Shown here: piece by piece, positions 43,673-53,402 of the stretch
Numbering within the stretch: position 1 is the stretch's first letter
Layout of the letters: every line of letters starts with the position of its first letter
Assembly: GCF_900110875.1 (NCBI RefSeq)
Contig: NZ_FOFM01000006.1
Location: 279,755-343,754, forward strand
DNA length: 64,000 nucleotides
Source: Pseudovibrio axinellae
Lineage (GTDB): Bacteria; Pseudomonadota; Alphaproteobacteria; Rhizobiales; Stappiaceae
Direction: 5' to 3'
Notes under the pieces: model-generated
What the model saw: the letters and a program-made list of their open reading frames with translations, nothing else
Database searches by the model: none
What the model was told of the DNA's origin: nothing
Made by a program: the position numbers and the translations under genes

Positions 43673-44842
43673 CTAAAGGCCCATCTGCCGGCTGGCAAGG
43701 TCCTTCATAATTTCAGAGGAGCCGCCACCAATCGTCATCACTTTGGTCTCGCGGTAAACACGCTCAACCTTGGTGCCGCGCATGTACCCTGCCCCACCAA
43801 GAATCTGAAGGCACTCATTTGCCACATATTCCAGCGTACTTGTTGCAAGGTTCTTCACCAGACAGATCTCGGTGACTGGGCTTTCACCATTTTGCAGGCG
43901 CTGTGCAAGCTCTTCCAAAACAGAACGAACCGCCTGCATTTTCATTGCCATATCAACAAACTTATGGCGGATGACCTGGCGGTGAATGAGAGGCTTCCCA
44001 AACGTCTCACGCTGCTTTGCCCATTCCAAAGCTTCCTCAAACACCCCCAGCATATGGCCATAACAAGCAGAAGCCAGGAACAACCGCTCATTGTTAAAGT
44101 TCATCATGATGCCCATGAAGCCGGCATTCTCGCCGCCAATCAGGTTTCCAGCAGGTACTTTAACATTGTCAAAATGCAATGTTGCGGTGTCCGATGCCCA
44201 CCACCCCATCTTTTGCAAAGGTGTTTGAGTAAAGCCCTCCATGCCTTTTTCAACCAGCATCAGAGAAATTCCACCCATACCGGTGTCACCGGTACGCACT
44301 GCCACTGTGTAGTAGTCTGCACGCATGCCAGATGTAATGAACGTCTTCTCACCACTCAAAATGTAATGCCCGTTTTCACGGTGCGCGCGCGTCTTCAGGT
44401 TTTGCACATCAGATCCACCACCTGGTTCTGTGATGGCAAGCGCAGAGATTTTTTTGCCCGAAAGTATGTCAGGCAGCACCCGCTCTTTCAGTTCAGGAGA
44501 GCCAAGGTTTGCAATGGGAGGTGTCCCAATCGCATGGCTCATCAAACCAGCACTGATCCCGCCGGTTCCTGCACGTCCTAGTTCCACCGATGCAAGGTAA
44601 CATAGCGGATAATCAACCCCGGTCCCGCCATAGGCCTCAGGAAACATGATACCCAGCAGTCCAATGTCAGCAGCTTTCTTGTAAAGCTCGCGTGGAAATT
44701 CATTGGCCTCGTCCCAGTCAGCAGCATATGGCGCAACTTCAGAAGCCACAAAACGCTTCAGCACATCACGAAACGCTTCATGTTCATCACTAAAAATGGT
44801 CGATTTACGGTTTAATCCAAAATCTGGAAGACTAAGCGTCAT
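43673..44842 (-). CDS. Acyl-CoA dehydrogenase, last gene of the atu-type operon
   Basis: This 389-residue FAD enzyme shows ITEPGGGSDVQNLKTRA, FITSGMRADYYTVAVRTG and the C-terminal KQRETFGKPLIHRQVIRHKFVDMAMK. The TIGGGSSEIMKDL segment lacks the medium-chain catalytic glutamate; E in NFNNERLFLA is the likely base. It is the second dehydrogenase of the operon, 43 bp after the biotin carboxylase subunit gene. In the pathway it could oxidise a citronellyl-like or shorter branched acyl-CoA after carboxylation and hydration. The substrate is not determined. Confidence 0.9.
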   Translation of the reverse strand: MTLSLPDFGLNRKSTIFSDEHEAFRDVLKRFVASEVAPYAADWDEANEFPRELYKKAADIGLLGIMFPEAYGGTGVDYPLCYLASVELGRAGTGGISAGLMSHAIGTPPIANLGSPELKERVLPDILSGKKISALAITEPGGGSDVQNLKTRAHRENGHYILSGEKTFITSGMRADYYTVAVRTGDTGMGGISLMLVEKGMEGFTQTPLQKMGWWASDTATLHFDNVKVPAGNLIGGENAGFMGIMMNFNNERLFLASACYGHMLGVFEEALEWAKQRETFGKPLIHRQVIRHKFVDMAMKMQAVRSVLEELAQRLQNGESPVTEICLVKNLATSTLEYVANECLQILGGAGYMRGTKVERVYRETKVMTIGGGSSEIMKDLASRQMGL

Positions 44843-44885
44843 TATTCTCTCCCCCGCGAAATCTGCGGATTAACATCATTGGCAA

Positions 44886-46775
44886 TCAGGCGTTCTCTTC
44901 TTCCAGACGAACCAGCACATCACGGCTGTTCACCTGTGCGCCCTCTTGGGTTCCAAGTTCTGCAACAATTCCATCGCGAGGCGCAGTCAGTTCGTGCTGC
45001 ATTTTCATGGCCTCCAGGACCAACAGCACATCCCCTTTAGAAACCTGAGCACCCTGCTCTGTCTTCAAAGCCACAACCGCCCCAGGCATTGGCGCGATTA
45101 CGGAGCTGGAGGTCGCCGAATTATCGGTCTTCCTCGTGCTCAGGCTTTGCTCTTCAAAAAACTGCGTCTGTCCATCCAGCGAAATCCAAAAGCCGCCCTC
45201 TGGCCCTTTACTCACAAAAGCGGACCGGCGAACGCCATCGACATAAAAGACGAGTTTACCCAGATCATCCTGCTCAAGGATTTGCAGGTCCTCGCGCGGC
45301 GTAACACTCTCACCGTCCAGTTTTATCTTCACAGGCAGCGGGGTTGCAGTCGTCCAGCGCGTTTGCCCTTTGTTGCGTGCAAACAGGTGCACAGCAAGAT
45401 CACGCATCAGCTCTCGCACGCTATCAGCAGCAACAGACCCCAGCTCACGATCATTCAGGAATGCAGTTGTCGCTTCGCCCGCAGCAAAAACATCATCCAG
45501 CAACACGCTTTTCAAGAAAGAACCATTATGGACGAGACCCTGTAGGACCAGCTGGTCCAAACCACGTAACAGCTTGCGCCTTGCTTCCTCACGGTCCGCA
45601 CCATGTGCAATCAGCTTGGCGATCATCGGGTCATAATAGGACGAGATCACACTGCCTTGCTCAATGGCACTGTCAACGCGCAAGGCCAGCTCAGGCCCAT
45701 TCCACGCAACCACCTGACCGGTTTGCGGCAAAAACCCTGCATCAGCATCTTCTGCGTAAAGCCGTAGTTCCATAGCATGACCGGAAAAGGATATATCCTC
45801 CTGGGCCAACGGCAATGGCTTACCTGCTGCTACATCCAGCTGCCAGGCAACAAGGTCCTGCCCCGTAATCTCCTCCGTTACAGGGTGTTCAACCTGCAAC
45901 CGGGTATTCATTTCCATAAAGTAGAAGCTGCCATCTGCAGCAAGTAAAAACTCAACCGTACCAGCCCCACGATACCCAATGGCCCGCGCAGCTTCTACAG
46001 CAGCTTGCCCCATGGCGTCACGGATTTCTGGAGTCACAGAAGGTCCCGGAGCCTCTTCAATCACCTTTTGGTGACGGCGCTGAACAGAGCAGTCCCGCTC
46101 CCCTAAATGCACGACATTGCCGTGATTATCTGCAAAGATCTGTATCTCCACATGTCGTGGATTGATCACCGCCTTTTCCAAAATAAGCTCGCCATTACCA
46201 AAAGCCCCAACAGCTTCAGATGCCGCAGCAGCCAGCTTGTCTTCCAAGCCCTCCAGGTTTTCCACCAGACGTAAACCACGCCCACCTCCACCAGCCGATG
46301 CCTTGATCATTAACGGCACACCAATGCGTGCAGCTTCAGCAGCCAGTACTTCAGTAGACTGATCTGCTCCAGAATAACCTGGAACACACGGAACCCCTGC
46401 CTCAATCATCCGCAGCTTGGAAAGGCGCTTGGATCCCATAAGCTCAATCGCTTGCGCTGGCGGCCCGACAAACACCAGTCCAGCAGCGTCACAAGCCTTC
46501 GCGAAATCTGCATTTTCGGCAAGAAATCCATAACCAGGGTGCACAGCTTGTGCGCCCGTTTTACGTGCAGCTTCCAAAACAGCTTCAATATTCAGGTAGG
46601 ATTCAGCTGGTGTTGCCCCACCAATACACGCTGCGACATCAGCGTCTCCTACATGAGGAGCCGTTGCATCAGCCTCGGAATAAACAGCAATACTCCGATA
46701 GCCCTTTTGCCGCGCAGTGCGGAAGACGCGGCGAGCAATCTCCCCCCGATTGGCAACCAGGACGCTATCAAACAT
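44886..46775 (-). CDS. atuF: Acyl-CoA carboxylase biotin-containing alpha subunit (AtuF-like)
   Basis: The protein has 629 residues. The biotin carboxylase part is N-terminal: FDSVLVANRGEIARRVFRTA, ATP-grasp loop IKASAGGGGRGLR and FMEMNTRLQVEHPVTE. The C-terminal biotinyl domain carries K591 in LEAMKMQHEL. It carboxylates its own biotin and passes the group to the beta subunit. Context (AtuA, AtuC-like beta subunit, branched-chain dehydrogenases) favours geranyl-CoA carboxylase over methylcrotonyl-CoA carboxylase, which have very similar alpha subunits. The 108-bp gap to the upstream dehydrogenase is the second longest within the minus-strand operon's right half. Confidence 0.88.
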   Translation of the reverse strand: MFDSVLVANRGEIARRVFRTARQKGYRSIAVYSEADATAPHVGDADVAACIGGATPAESYLNIEAVLEAARKTGAQAVHPGYGFLAENADFAKACDAAGLVFVGPPAQAIELMGSKRLSKLRMIEAGVPCVPGYSGADQSTEVLAAEAARIGVPLMIKASAGGGGRGLRLVENLEGLEDKLAAAASEAVGAFGNGELILEKAVINPRHVEIQIFADNHGNVVHLGERDCSVQRRHQKVIEEAPGPSVTPEIRDAMGQAAVEAARAIGYRGAGTVEFLLAADGSFYFMEMNTRLQVEHPVTEEITGQDLVAWQLDVAAGKPLPLAQEDISFSGHAMELRLYAEDADAGFLPQTGQVVAWNGPELALRVDSAIEQGSVISSYYDPMIAKLIAHGADREEARRKLLRGLDQLVLQGLVHNGSFLKSVLLDDVFAAGEATTAFLNDRELGSVAADSVRELMRDLAVHLFARNKGQTRWTTATPLPVKIKLDGESVTPREDLQILEQDDLGKLVFYVDGVRRSAFVSKGPEGGFWISLDGQTQFFEEQSLSTRKTDNSATSSSVIAPMPGAVVALKTEQGAQVSKGDVLLVLEAMKMQHELTAPRDGIVAELGTQEGAQVNSRDVLVRLEEENA

Positions 46776-46883
46776 CAGAAATTCCCTTCACACTGCCAAA
46801 TGCTAAAGCGTATTCCCAAAAGGTGGAAACCGATGTTCGAAAATACGCGATAGCAAAGACTTCAAGCAGTTCTTAAAAGCAGC

Positions 46884-48071
46884 TTATTCAGCCGCTTCCT
46901 TCTGCATCGCACGGTTTTTTTTCGGGTTTGGCATAGTGCCGTCCAGTTTGGAGATGATAGACAGCATCACTTCATCGGCACCGCCGCCAATTGAAGTCAA
47001 ACGACTATCACGCATAAACTGGCTCACAGGGTTATCCCACATGTAACCCATACCGCCCCAGTACTGCAGGCAAGCATCCGAAAGCTCACGAGACAGTCGA
47101 CCTGCCTTAAGTTTTGCCATGGATGCCAAACGGGTCACGTTTTCACCGCGGACCATTGCTTCAACACACTTTTCAGAAAGCGCACGCAATAGCTCAACTT
47201 CAGTACGCAACTCACCAAGACGGAAGTGAACCACCTGGAAGTCCAAGATACTTTGGTTGAAAGCAGAGCGTTCGCGGCAATAGTCTTCAGTCAGTTGAAT
47301 GATCCGGTCCATGCCGTCAATCAAAGACAGGGCACACCACAAGCGTTCCTCTTGGAACTGCAACATCTGGTACATGAAACCAGCGCCCTCAGTCCCAATC
47401 AGATTGCGCTGAGGTATGCGTACGTCATCAAAGAAGATCTGCGCCGTATCAGACGAGCGTTGACCAAGTTTGTTAAGACGATCTGACTTCGTGATACCCG
47501 CAGTATCCATAGGCACAATGATCAGGGATTTATTCTGGTGCTTATGTCCATCACTGGTGTTTGCCAGCATACACATGAAGTCTGCCTGTGTGGAGTTTGT
47601 GATCCACATCTTAGAACCGTTAATGATGTAATCGTCGCCATCTTTCACAGCATTGGTTTTGATGTTTGCAACATCAGAACCAGCATGCGCTTCAGAAACG
47701 CCGACACACGCAACCATGTCACCGGCAATAGCAGGCGTCAGAAATTCACTGCGCAGTTCATCAGAGCCAAAGCGGGACAGTGCGGGGGTTGCCATGTCGG
47801 TTTGCACGCCGATTGCCATTGGCACGCCACCACACACGCACGCGCCCAGCGCTTCAATAGTCACCGCCTGATAAGAGTAATCAAGGCCCATCCCGCCATA
47901 CTCTTCCGGCTTATTGATGCCTAGGAAACCCAAATCACCCATTTTTTTGAAAAGTTCGTGTGCAGGAAAGATACCAGCTTCTTCCCACTCCGGAACGTAC
48001 GGGTTGATCTCGGCCTCGACGAACTTGACCACCGCACTTTTCATTTTCCGATGTTCTTCAGTATATTCCAT
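46884..48071 (-). CDS. atuD: Acyl-CoA dehydrogenase (AtuD-like, citronellyl-CoA type)
   Basis: The protein has 395 residues. Motifs: VSEAHAGSDVANIKTNAV, MWITNSTQADFMCML, and RERSAFNQSILDFQVVHFRLGELRTEVE. The C-terminal TSIGGGADEVMLSII again lacks the glutamate of medium-chain enzymes; E in QFQEERLW is the likely catalytic base. Its location directly downstream of the carboxylase beta gene matches the known atuC-atuD order, so oxidation of citronellyl-CoA to geranyl-CoA is the likely step. The family similarity alone would not tell this from other branched-chain dehydrogenases. Confidence 0.85.
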   Translation of the reverse strand: MEYTEEHRKMKSAVVKFVEAEINPYVPEWEEAGIFPAHELFKKMGDLGFLGINKPEEYGGMGLDYSYQAVTIEALGACVCGGVPMAIGVQTDMATPALSRFGSDELRSEFLTPAIAGDMVACVGVSEAHAGSDVANIKTNAVKDGDDYIINGSKMWITNSTQADFMCMLANTSDGHKHQNKSLIIVPMDTAGITKSDRLNKLGQRSSDTAQIFFDDVRIPQRNLIGTEGAGFMYQMLQFQEERLWCALSLIDGMDRIIQLTEDYCRERSAFNQSILDFQVVHFRLGELRTEVELLRALSEKCVEAMVRGENVTRLASMAKLKAGRLSRELSDACLQYWGGMGYMWDNPVSQFMRDSRLTSIGGGADEVMLSIISKLDGTMPNPKKNRAMQKEAAE

Positions 48072-48124
48072 CGTGAAACCCTCATGTTTAACTCTGTTCG
48101 AAGACTTTTAGCGCGCCGCTCTCC

Positions 48125-49735
48125 CTAGCCACGCGCAACTCCGAACTGTGTTGGATTAAGCTGACGTTTCCTGCCATCTGCACAAACAGAAAGTGCAAGC
48201 GAAACAACGCGGCGCGTATCTCGTGGATCAATAATTCCATCGTCCCAAAGCCGGGCAGTCGCATAAAGCGCTGTTGTTTCAGGTGACATCTGGTCGATAA
48301 TTTTTTGCGCCATCTGATCCGTCATGCCATCTGGGATTTGCTGTCCCATCTTCGCAAACTTCTCTTCAGTGATGATCTTCATCACCGTTGCAGCTTGCTC
48401 CGGCCCCATCACGCCCACTTTGGCTGTTGGCCAGGAGAAGATGAAATCTGGATCAAACCCACGACCGCACATACCGTAGTTGCCTGCGCCCCAAGCACCG
48501 CCAACCACGATCGTAACTTTGGGCACAGTGGCATTGGCTACCGCCTGGATCATCTTGGAACCATGCTTAACAATACCGCCGGTCTCAGCATCACGCCCAA
48601 CCAGATATCCGGTCGTATTCATCAAGAAGAGAAGCGGCGTATCGCTTTGGCAACAAAGCTGAATGAACTGGGCAGCCTTAACCGCACCATCTGGATCTAT
48701 CGGACCGTTATTGCCGAGGATCCCAACGGCATGACCATCAACACGTGCATGACCACATACAGTTGAAGCCCCAAACTCTCGCTTAAAATCAAGGAAGTCA
48801 GAGCCATCCGTGATGCGCGCTATAATCTCGCGTATATCGTAGGGTTTCTTGGCGTCTTCAGGCACAATGCCCATCAGCTCTTCAATATCGTAAAACGGCT
48901 GTGTCCCGGCCTCGGCTTCAACTGGAGCAGACCACGGCAAGTGATCAACAATCTCTCGCGCAGTCTCAATGCCGTGAGCGTCATCTTCAGCCATATATTC
49001 GGCGGTACCTGCAATGTTGTAATGAAGCTCTGCACCCCCCAGTTCTTCATCAGTTGCAATTTCACCTGTCGCCGCTTTGAGCAATGGCGGTCCAGCCAAA
49101 AAGATCTTTGTCTTTCCACGCACAACCACTGTGTAGTCTGAAAGACCGGGCATATAAGCCCCGCCTGCGGTGGAAGACCCATGAACCACTGTAATTTGCG
49201 GAATACCTGCTGCAGACATACGCGCCTGATTTGCAAACGTCCGTCCGCCCTCAACAAACAGCTCCGATTGATACAGTAAGTTCGCACCGGCACTTTCTGC
49301 CAGAGCGACAATGGGCAGTTTTTGTTTTCTGGCGATTTCCTGCAAACGCAAAGACTTCTTCAGCCCCATCGGTGATACAGAGCCACCCTTAATGGCAGAG
49401 TCTGTTGCAGTAACCAGACACCTCTTACCAGCCACATAGCCGATACCGGCAATAGAGCCACCGCCAGCGACATTCTTCTTGCCGTCATCATCGTGCATCT
49501 TCAGCCCAGCAAGCGTGGCAATCTCCATAAAGGGAGCCCCACGATCCAAAAGCAAGCTCACGCGATCACGCGGCAACAACTGACCGCGCTTTTCAAACTT
49601 CCCACGCTTGCTCTCAGAGTTTTCCCGGACCTTAGCCTCATACCCGCGAAATTCGGCGATCAGTGCTTCCATAAACGCTTTGTTTTGAGAAAACGCAGCG
49701 CTGCCAAGATCAATAGCTGATGTTAACTTGGGCAT
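48125..49735 (-). CDS. atuC: Acyl-CoA carboxylase carboxyltransferase beta subunit (AtuC-like)
   Basis: The start at 49735 (MPKLTSAIDLGSAAF, 536 residues) overlaps the end of the upstream gene by 13 bases and has a GGGAG site; a start five codons earlier is possible. The carboxyltransferase fold shows GKRCLVTATDSAIKGGSVSPMG, the acyl-CoA-binding ESAGANL, and VHGSSTAGGAYMPGLSDYTVVVRG. In the second half, NNGPIDPDGAVKAAQFIQLC and VGGAWGAGNYGMCGRGFDPDF are typical of MCC/GCC beta subunits. With the biotin-containing alpha subunit it carboxylates the methyl-branched unsaturated acyl-CoA. Context favours the geranyl-CoA enzyme. Confidence 0.88.
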   Translation of the reverse strand: MPKLTSAIDLGSAAFSQNKAFMEALIAEFRGYEAKVRENSESKRGKFEKRGQLLPRDRVSLLLDRGAPFMEIATLAGLKMHDDDGKKNVAGGGSIAGIGYVAGKRCLVTATDSAIKGGSVSPMGLKKSLRLQEIARKQKLPIVALAESAGANLLYQSELFVEGGRTFANQARMSAAGIPQITVVHGSSTAGGAYMPGLSDYTVVVRGKTKIFLAGPPLLKAATGEIATDEELGGAELHYNIAGTAEYMAEDDAHGIETAREIVDHLPWSAPVEAEAGTQPFYDIEELMGIVPEDAKKPYDIREIIARITDGSDFLDFKREFGASTVCGHARVDGHAVGILGNNGPIDPDGAVKAAQFIQLCCQSDTPLLFLMNTTGYLVGRDAETGGIVKHGSKMIQAVANATVPKVTIVVGGAWGAGNYGMCGRGFDPDFIFSWPTAKVGVMGPEQAATVMKIITEEKFAKMGQQIPDGMTDQMAQKIIDQMSPETTALYATARLWDDGIIDPRDTRRVVSLALSVCADGRKRQLNPTQFGVARG

Positions 49736-50631
49736 TTTTCTTTCTCCCAAGCTTGCAAGGCCTTTGGCTTTTCATAACGGTGAAAGCCTTGATATGTCGC
49801 CATATTCTCATTGTCTTCAACTGGCATCAGGTTGGTCCACAACGGAGCCCCACCATCCACGCCAATACACTGACCGGTAATAAACGCAGCCCCCGGACAC
49901 AACAAAAAGTTCACCAATGAAGCAACCTCGGCCTCCGTGCCCAAACGGCGGGCAAGGTTGTTGTCTGCCATGCCCTTGAACATCCCTTTGATGAAGCTTT
50001 CATCGTACGCGTCAAACCCGGAGGACGCGATCCAACCTGGCGCAACAGCATTCACACGCACACCAGCAGCCGCCCATTCCACAGCCAGCGTCATGGTCAG
50101 GTTCTGCATGCCCGCACGTGCCACACCCGAGTGTGCCATCCCCGGCATTCCACGCCACATATCAGCAACGATATTAACGATGGCACCGCCTTTGTTTTTG
50201 CGCATGCTTTGGTTGTAAACCTCACGCGCCATCAGGAAACCACCAGTGACATTGGTCTCCACGACCGCGTCAAAGCCCTTTTTCTTGATAGCAGCGGCAG
50301 GACTGGGGTACTGGCCACCTGCATTATTGACGAGGCCATGAATAACACCGCGATCAGCAACGATTTTAGCAACCGTCTCTGCGACAGCTTCCTCATCGCG
50401 AATATCCAGCGAGTACGCCGATACCTCGCCGCCATCCAGGCGAATTTCCTCACACACAGTATCAAGCTTTGACTGTTTGCGGCCAAGGAGAACGGTATGA
50501 GCACCCAATGATGCAAGTTCATGGGCGATACAACGGCCAATGCCACTGCCTCCCCCGGTCACAATCACACTCTGTCCATCAAACAACCCATCTCGCAATA
50601 TGGATGCGTATCGGGACGGTTCATTGCTCAT
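49723..50631 (-). CDS. atuB: SDR family protein, AtuB / trans-2-enoyl-CoA reductase-like
   Basis: The protein has 302 residues. The Rossmann motif GGGSGIG is at 26-32, NNAGG at 102-106. The active-site region does not have the usual Y-x3-K: it reads H167-S-G-V-A-R172 in MAHSGVARAG. The same HSG-x-ARAG pattern is known to me from peroxisomal trans-2-enoyl-CoA reductase-like SDRs and from AtuB-type proteins. It likely works on a CoA thioester or an acyclic terpene aldehyde or alcohol. The gene overlaps the carboxylase beta gene by 13 bases. The exact reaction is not decided. Confidence 0.82.
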   Translation of the reverse strand: MSNEPSRYASILRDGLFDGQSVIVTGGGSGIGRCIAHELASLGAHTVLLGRKQSKLDTVCEEIRLDGGEVSAYSLDIRDEEAVAETVAKIVADRGVIHGLVNNAGGQYPSPAAAIKKKGFDAVVETNVTGGFLMAREVYNQSMRKNKGGAIVNIVADMWRGMPGMAHSGVARAGMQNLTMTLAVEWAAAGVRVNAVAPGWIASSGFDAYDESFIKGMFKGMADNNLARRLGTEAEVASLVNFLLCPGAAFITGQCIGVDGGAPLWTNLMPVEDNENMATYQGFHRYEKPKALQAWEKEKCPS

Positions 50632-50743
50632 TCCAGTATTCTCCCTGCCGCAAGTGCGGTTTATTCAAACAAAGGTGTTCACCTCAATGTCCCGTTTTGG
50701 GGTGAGAACGTCACCCCAAAACTCTCTTCAACCGATCAGCTAG

Positions 50744-52426
50744 TCACACCACCGTTTCGGCCACACACTCGTCTTCCCACACCACAGGACGCCTAGGCAT
50801 ATTCTGCACAACTTCCTGATAGCGATTCTCAAGAACGGATCTCTTGATCTTCATGGTTGGGGTGAGATAGCCGTTATCAATGGTCCACATGTCATTCACG
50901 ACCACGATAGAGCTCAGCTTCAGGTGGCTCTCAACGGAGCTATTGATATCCTGATAGGTTTTCTCAAGGCTCTTGCGCACTTCTTCGCGCGACAAGCCCT
51001 GCGTTACCTCACTCGACAAGAACACAACGCCAGCTGGCTGTGCCAGGTTAGAGCCCATAACGCATGCCTGCTCAACGAAGGTATTGTCAAACAGCATTGC
51101 TTCAATCGGGACAGGAGCGATGTATTTGCCCTTGGAGGATTTAAAGATCTCCTTCACACGGCCCGTGATGCTCAAGAACCCATCAGCATCCTGCTGCACT
51201 TTGTCACCGGTATGGAACCAGCCGCCTGTTTCGACCACTTCAGCAGTCAGCTCAGGTTTTTTATAATAACCCCTGGCAACTGAATCACCGCGAATGAGAA
51301 GCTCACCTTCATCAGAAATCTTGATCTCCAAACCGGTAAGCGGTGTTCCGATCGTACCAAGTTTGTCTGCGCGGAATGGATGATGGGAAGAAGCAAGACC
51401 TGTTGTCTCAGTCATCCCCCAACCCTCGGTAATATTGATGCCGATTTTCCGGTACCAATCCAGCACCGCCTTAGAAATCGGCGCCGACCCACTTCCGATA
51501 ATCTTTGCATTAGCCAAACCAAGCTGGTCGCGGATCTTTCTTTTCACAAACCAGCTCAGCACCGGAATCTTCAAAAGCCTATCCAGCTTTTTCTGCGGAG
51601 CCTTAGCAAGAATACCAGACTGGAATTTCATCCAGAGCCGTGGCACGGAAAGGAACATCGTCACTTCAGCAGCCCGAAGATCCTCCGCAAAAGTATCCAA
51701 TGACTCCACAAAGCTAACCAACACACCCGAGTAGAGGCTGACATGCTCTACAAGTGCGCGCTCAGTGATATGCGCCAATGGCAAGTACGACAGCAGGCGT
51801 TCATTAGGTTGCAGCTCCAGGCTTTGCGTCGGAGCCCACGCACCGTATGCAATATTGCGCCATGTAAGCTCCACCCCTTTAGGGTCCCCAGTGGAACCAG
51901 AGGTGTAGACAATGGAGAACAGCTCATCCAGATCTGGCTTTGCCAGTTCAGGTTCAGGCAGTGGCTTATGGGCGCTCAGAAGCTCTTTCCAGCTGTGATC
52001 ACAGTCGATCGTGTCATAAGGCAAAGCAATCTTGACCACACCCTCGCGAATGCCGTTTTCACTTGGTGCAAAATCATCCAGCTTGCCCATAAACACCGCT
52101 TTAATATCGGCATGGTCGACAATAAAACTGATCGTTTCGGCTGAAGCCGTGTAGTAAATCGGTGTCGAAATATAGCCAGCTGCCTGAATAGCAAAGTCAG
52201 CCAGAAACCATTCTGCGCAGTTCTTTGAAAGGATCCCGATACGGTCACCCTTCTTAAACCCCATGGACTGAAGTGCAGCGGCCATGCGCCGAACTGCGTC
52301 ATAACATTCCCGCCAAGTGAAAGTTATGTATTGACGGTTCACTGGCTGGCGCAGGTAAACCTCGTCAGGTTTCTCCGCCGCCCATTTTTGCAGCATTTCA
52401 ATTGGAAGTGCGTACTGTTTTTTCAT
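50744..52426 (-). CDS. atuH: AMP-forming long-chain acyl-CoA synthetase (AtuH-like)
   Basis: The start at 52426 (MKKQYALPIEMLQ, 560 residues) follows GGAGGGAAG; upstream in-frame starts lack a site. Motifs of adenylating enzymes are complete: IVYTSGSTGDPKGVELTWRN (P-loop), EGWGMTETTG, and GWFHTGDKVQQDADGFLSITGRVKEIFKSSKGKYIAP. The FKSSKGKYIAP segment is typical of long-chain fatty acid ligases. It would activate citronellate or geranylate, or other long or branched acids, to the CoA ester. The gaps on both sides (112 and 169 bp) are longer than elsewhere in the operon. Confidence 0.88.
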   Translation of the reverse strand: MKKQYALPIEMLQKWAAEKPDEVYLRQPVNRQYITFTWRECYDAVRRMAAALQSMGFKKGDRIGILSKNCAEWFLADFAIQAAGYISTPIYYTASAETISFIVDHADIKAVFMGKLDDFAPSENGIREGVVKIALPYDTIDCDHSWKELLSAHKPLPEPELAKPDLDELFSIVYTSGSTGDPKGVELTWRNIAYGAWAPTQSLELQPNERLLSYLPLAHITERALVEHVSLYSGVLVSFVESLDTFAEDLRAAEVTMFLSVPRLWMKFQSGILAKAPQKKLDRLLKIPVLSWFVKRKIRDQLGLANAKIIGSGSAPISKAVLDWYRKIGINITEGWGMTETTGLASSHHPFRADKLGTIGTPLTGLEIKISDEGELLIRGDSVARGYYKKPELTAEVVETGGWFHTGDKVQQDADGFLSITGRVKEIFKSSKGKYIAPVPIEAMLFDNTFVEQACVMGSNLAQPAGVVFLSSEVTQGLSREEVRKSLEKTYQDINSSVESHLKLSSIVVVNDMWTIDNGYLTPTMKIKRSVLENRYQEVVQNMPRRPVVWEDECVAETVV

Positions 52427-52595
52427 CTTCCCTCCTCTGGTGCACTGGTTCAGCCCCCCGCTGAGCCCAGCACATCCATTTTTCACGCGTCAGACTTTGG
52501 TACCGAAGTCTACAATAGTATATATACCTACGATGCATCTCTTCTTCGTTCACCGCATTCGAACACCGGTCCTGGTCAAATACATACCCCGAAAT

Positions 52596-53402
52596 TTAAG
52601 GGGCCCACGTTGGCTTTCGTTTTTGTAAAAACGACTTCACGCCTTCCTGCCCTTCTTCTCCAACAATCGCTTTGGCAAAATAATCTGCCGCACTTTGACG
52701 CAATTGCTCTTGCTCTAAGAACAAAGTCTGTTCAACAATACGCTTGGTCGCTGCGATCGCACCCGGCGCACAAGACATAACCTGCTGCATGATGCCAGCT
52801 TCTGCCTCTTTTAACTCCGCTGCATTTGCAACAGCCACGTCAACCAAGCCAGCTTCACAGGCCTGCTCACCCGTTAGCTTGCTTGCCAACACCAAAAGCT
52901 TCTTCGCGTTTTGGTAGCCAAGACGTTTGGTAACGTATTGTGCAATTTGCGCAGGTGGCAACCCGATCCGGGTCTCTGTAAAAGCAAACTTGGCATCTTG
53001 TGTCGCAACAACAAAGTCACAAGCGCAGGCCATACCAAGCCCGCCGGCCATCGCCGCCCCCTCAACCAAAGCAACAGTGGCTTGCGGCTGGTTCGCGATC
53101 ACTCCAAAAAACTCAGCAGCTTCCATACTAATTTCTTGCGCAATCGCTTCAGCTTTTTCACCACCTGCCATCACTTGCTGAAAGGACTTAAGGTCACCGC
53201 CAGCGCAAAACACGCCCCCAGCACCTGTAAAGGTGATGCCCCTGACCGAACGGTTACTGCTGACCTCGCGAAGCACCCGCGAAATGTCTGCGATGACCTC
53301 GCCAGTCAACGGATTACGTTTTTCAGGCTGGTTCAACGTTATTGTTAACCAGCTATCTTTCTGGGCCACAAGAACAGGACTGACTGTTGAAGCATCGTTC
53401 AT
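52596..53402 (-). CDS. atuE: Enoyl-CoA hydratase/isomerase family protein (AtuE-like)
   Basis: The start at 53402 (268 residues) overlaps the AtuA stop by one base (TGATG), so translation is coupled; a GTG three bases earlier is less likely. The crotonase fold shows LNQPEKRNPLTGEVIADI, ITFTGAGGVFCAGGDLKSFQ (oxyanion-hole loop) and EGAAMAGGLGMACACDFVVA. In the usual acid positions, ETRIGLPPAQIA is found. It likely hydrates isohexenylglutaconyl-CoA in acyclic terpene breakdown; hydration of another branched enoyl-CoA is the alternative. It follows AtuA and precedes the ligase. Confidence 0.85.
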   Translation of the reverse strand: MNDASTVSPVLVAQKDSWLTITLNQPEKRNPLTGEVIADISRVLREVSSNRSVRGITFTGAGGVFCAGGDLKSFQQVMAGGEKAEAIAQEISMEAAEFFGVIANQPQATVALVEGAAMAGGLGMACACDFVVATQDAKFAFTETRIGLPPAQIAQYVTKRLGYQNAKKLLVLASKLTGEQACEAGLVDVAVANAAELKEAEAGIMQQVMSCAPGAIAATKRIVEQTLFLEQEQLRQSAADYFAKAIVGEEGQEGVKSFLQKRKPTWAP

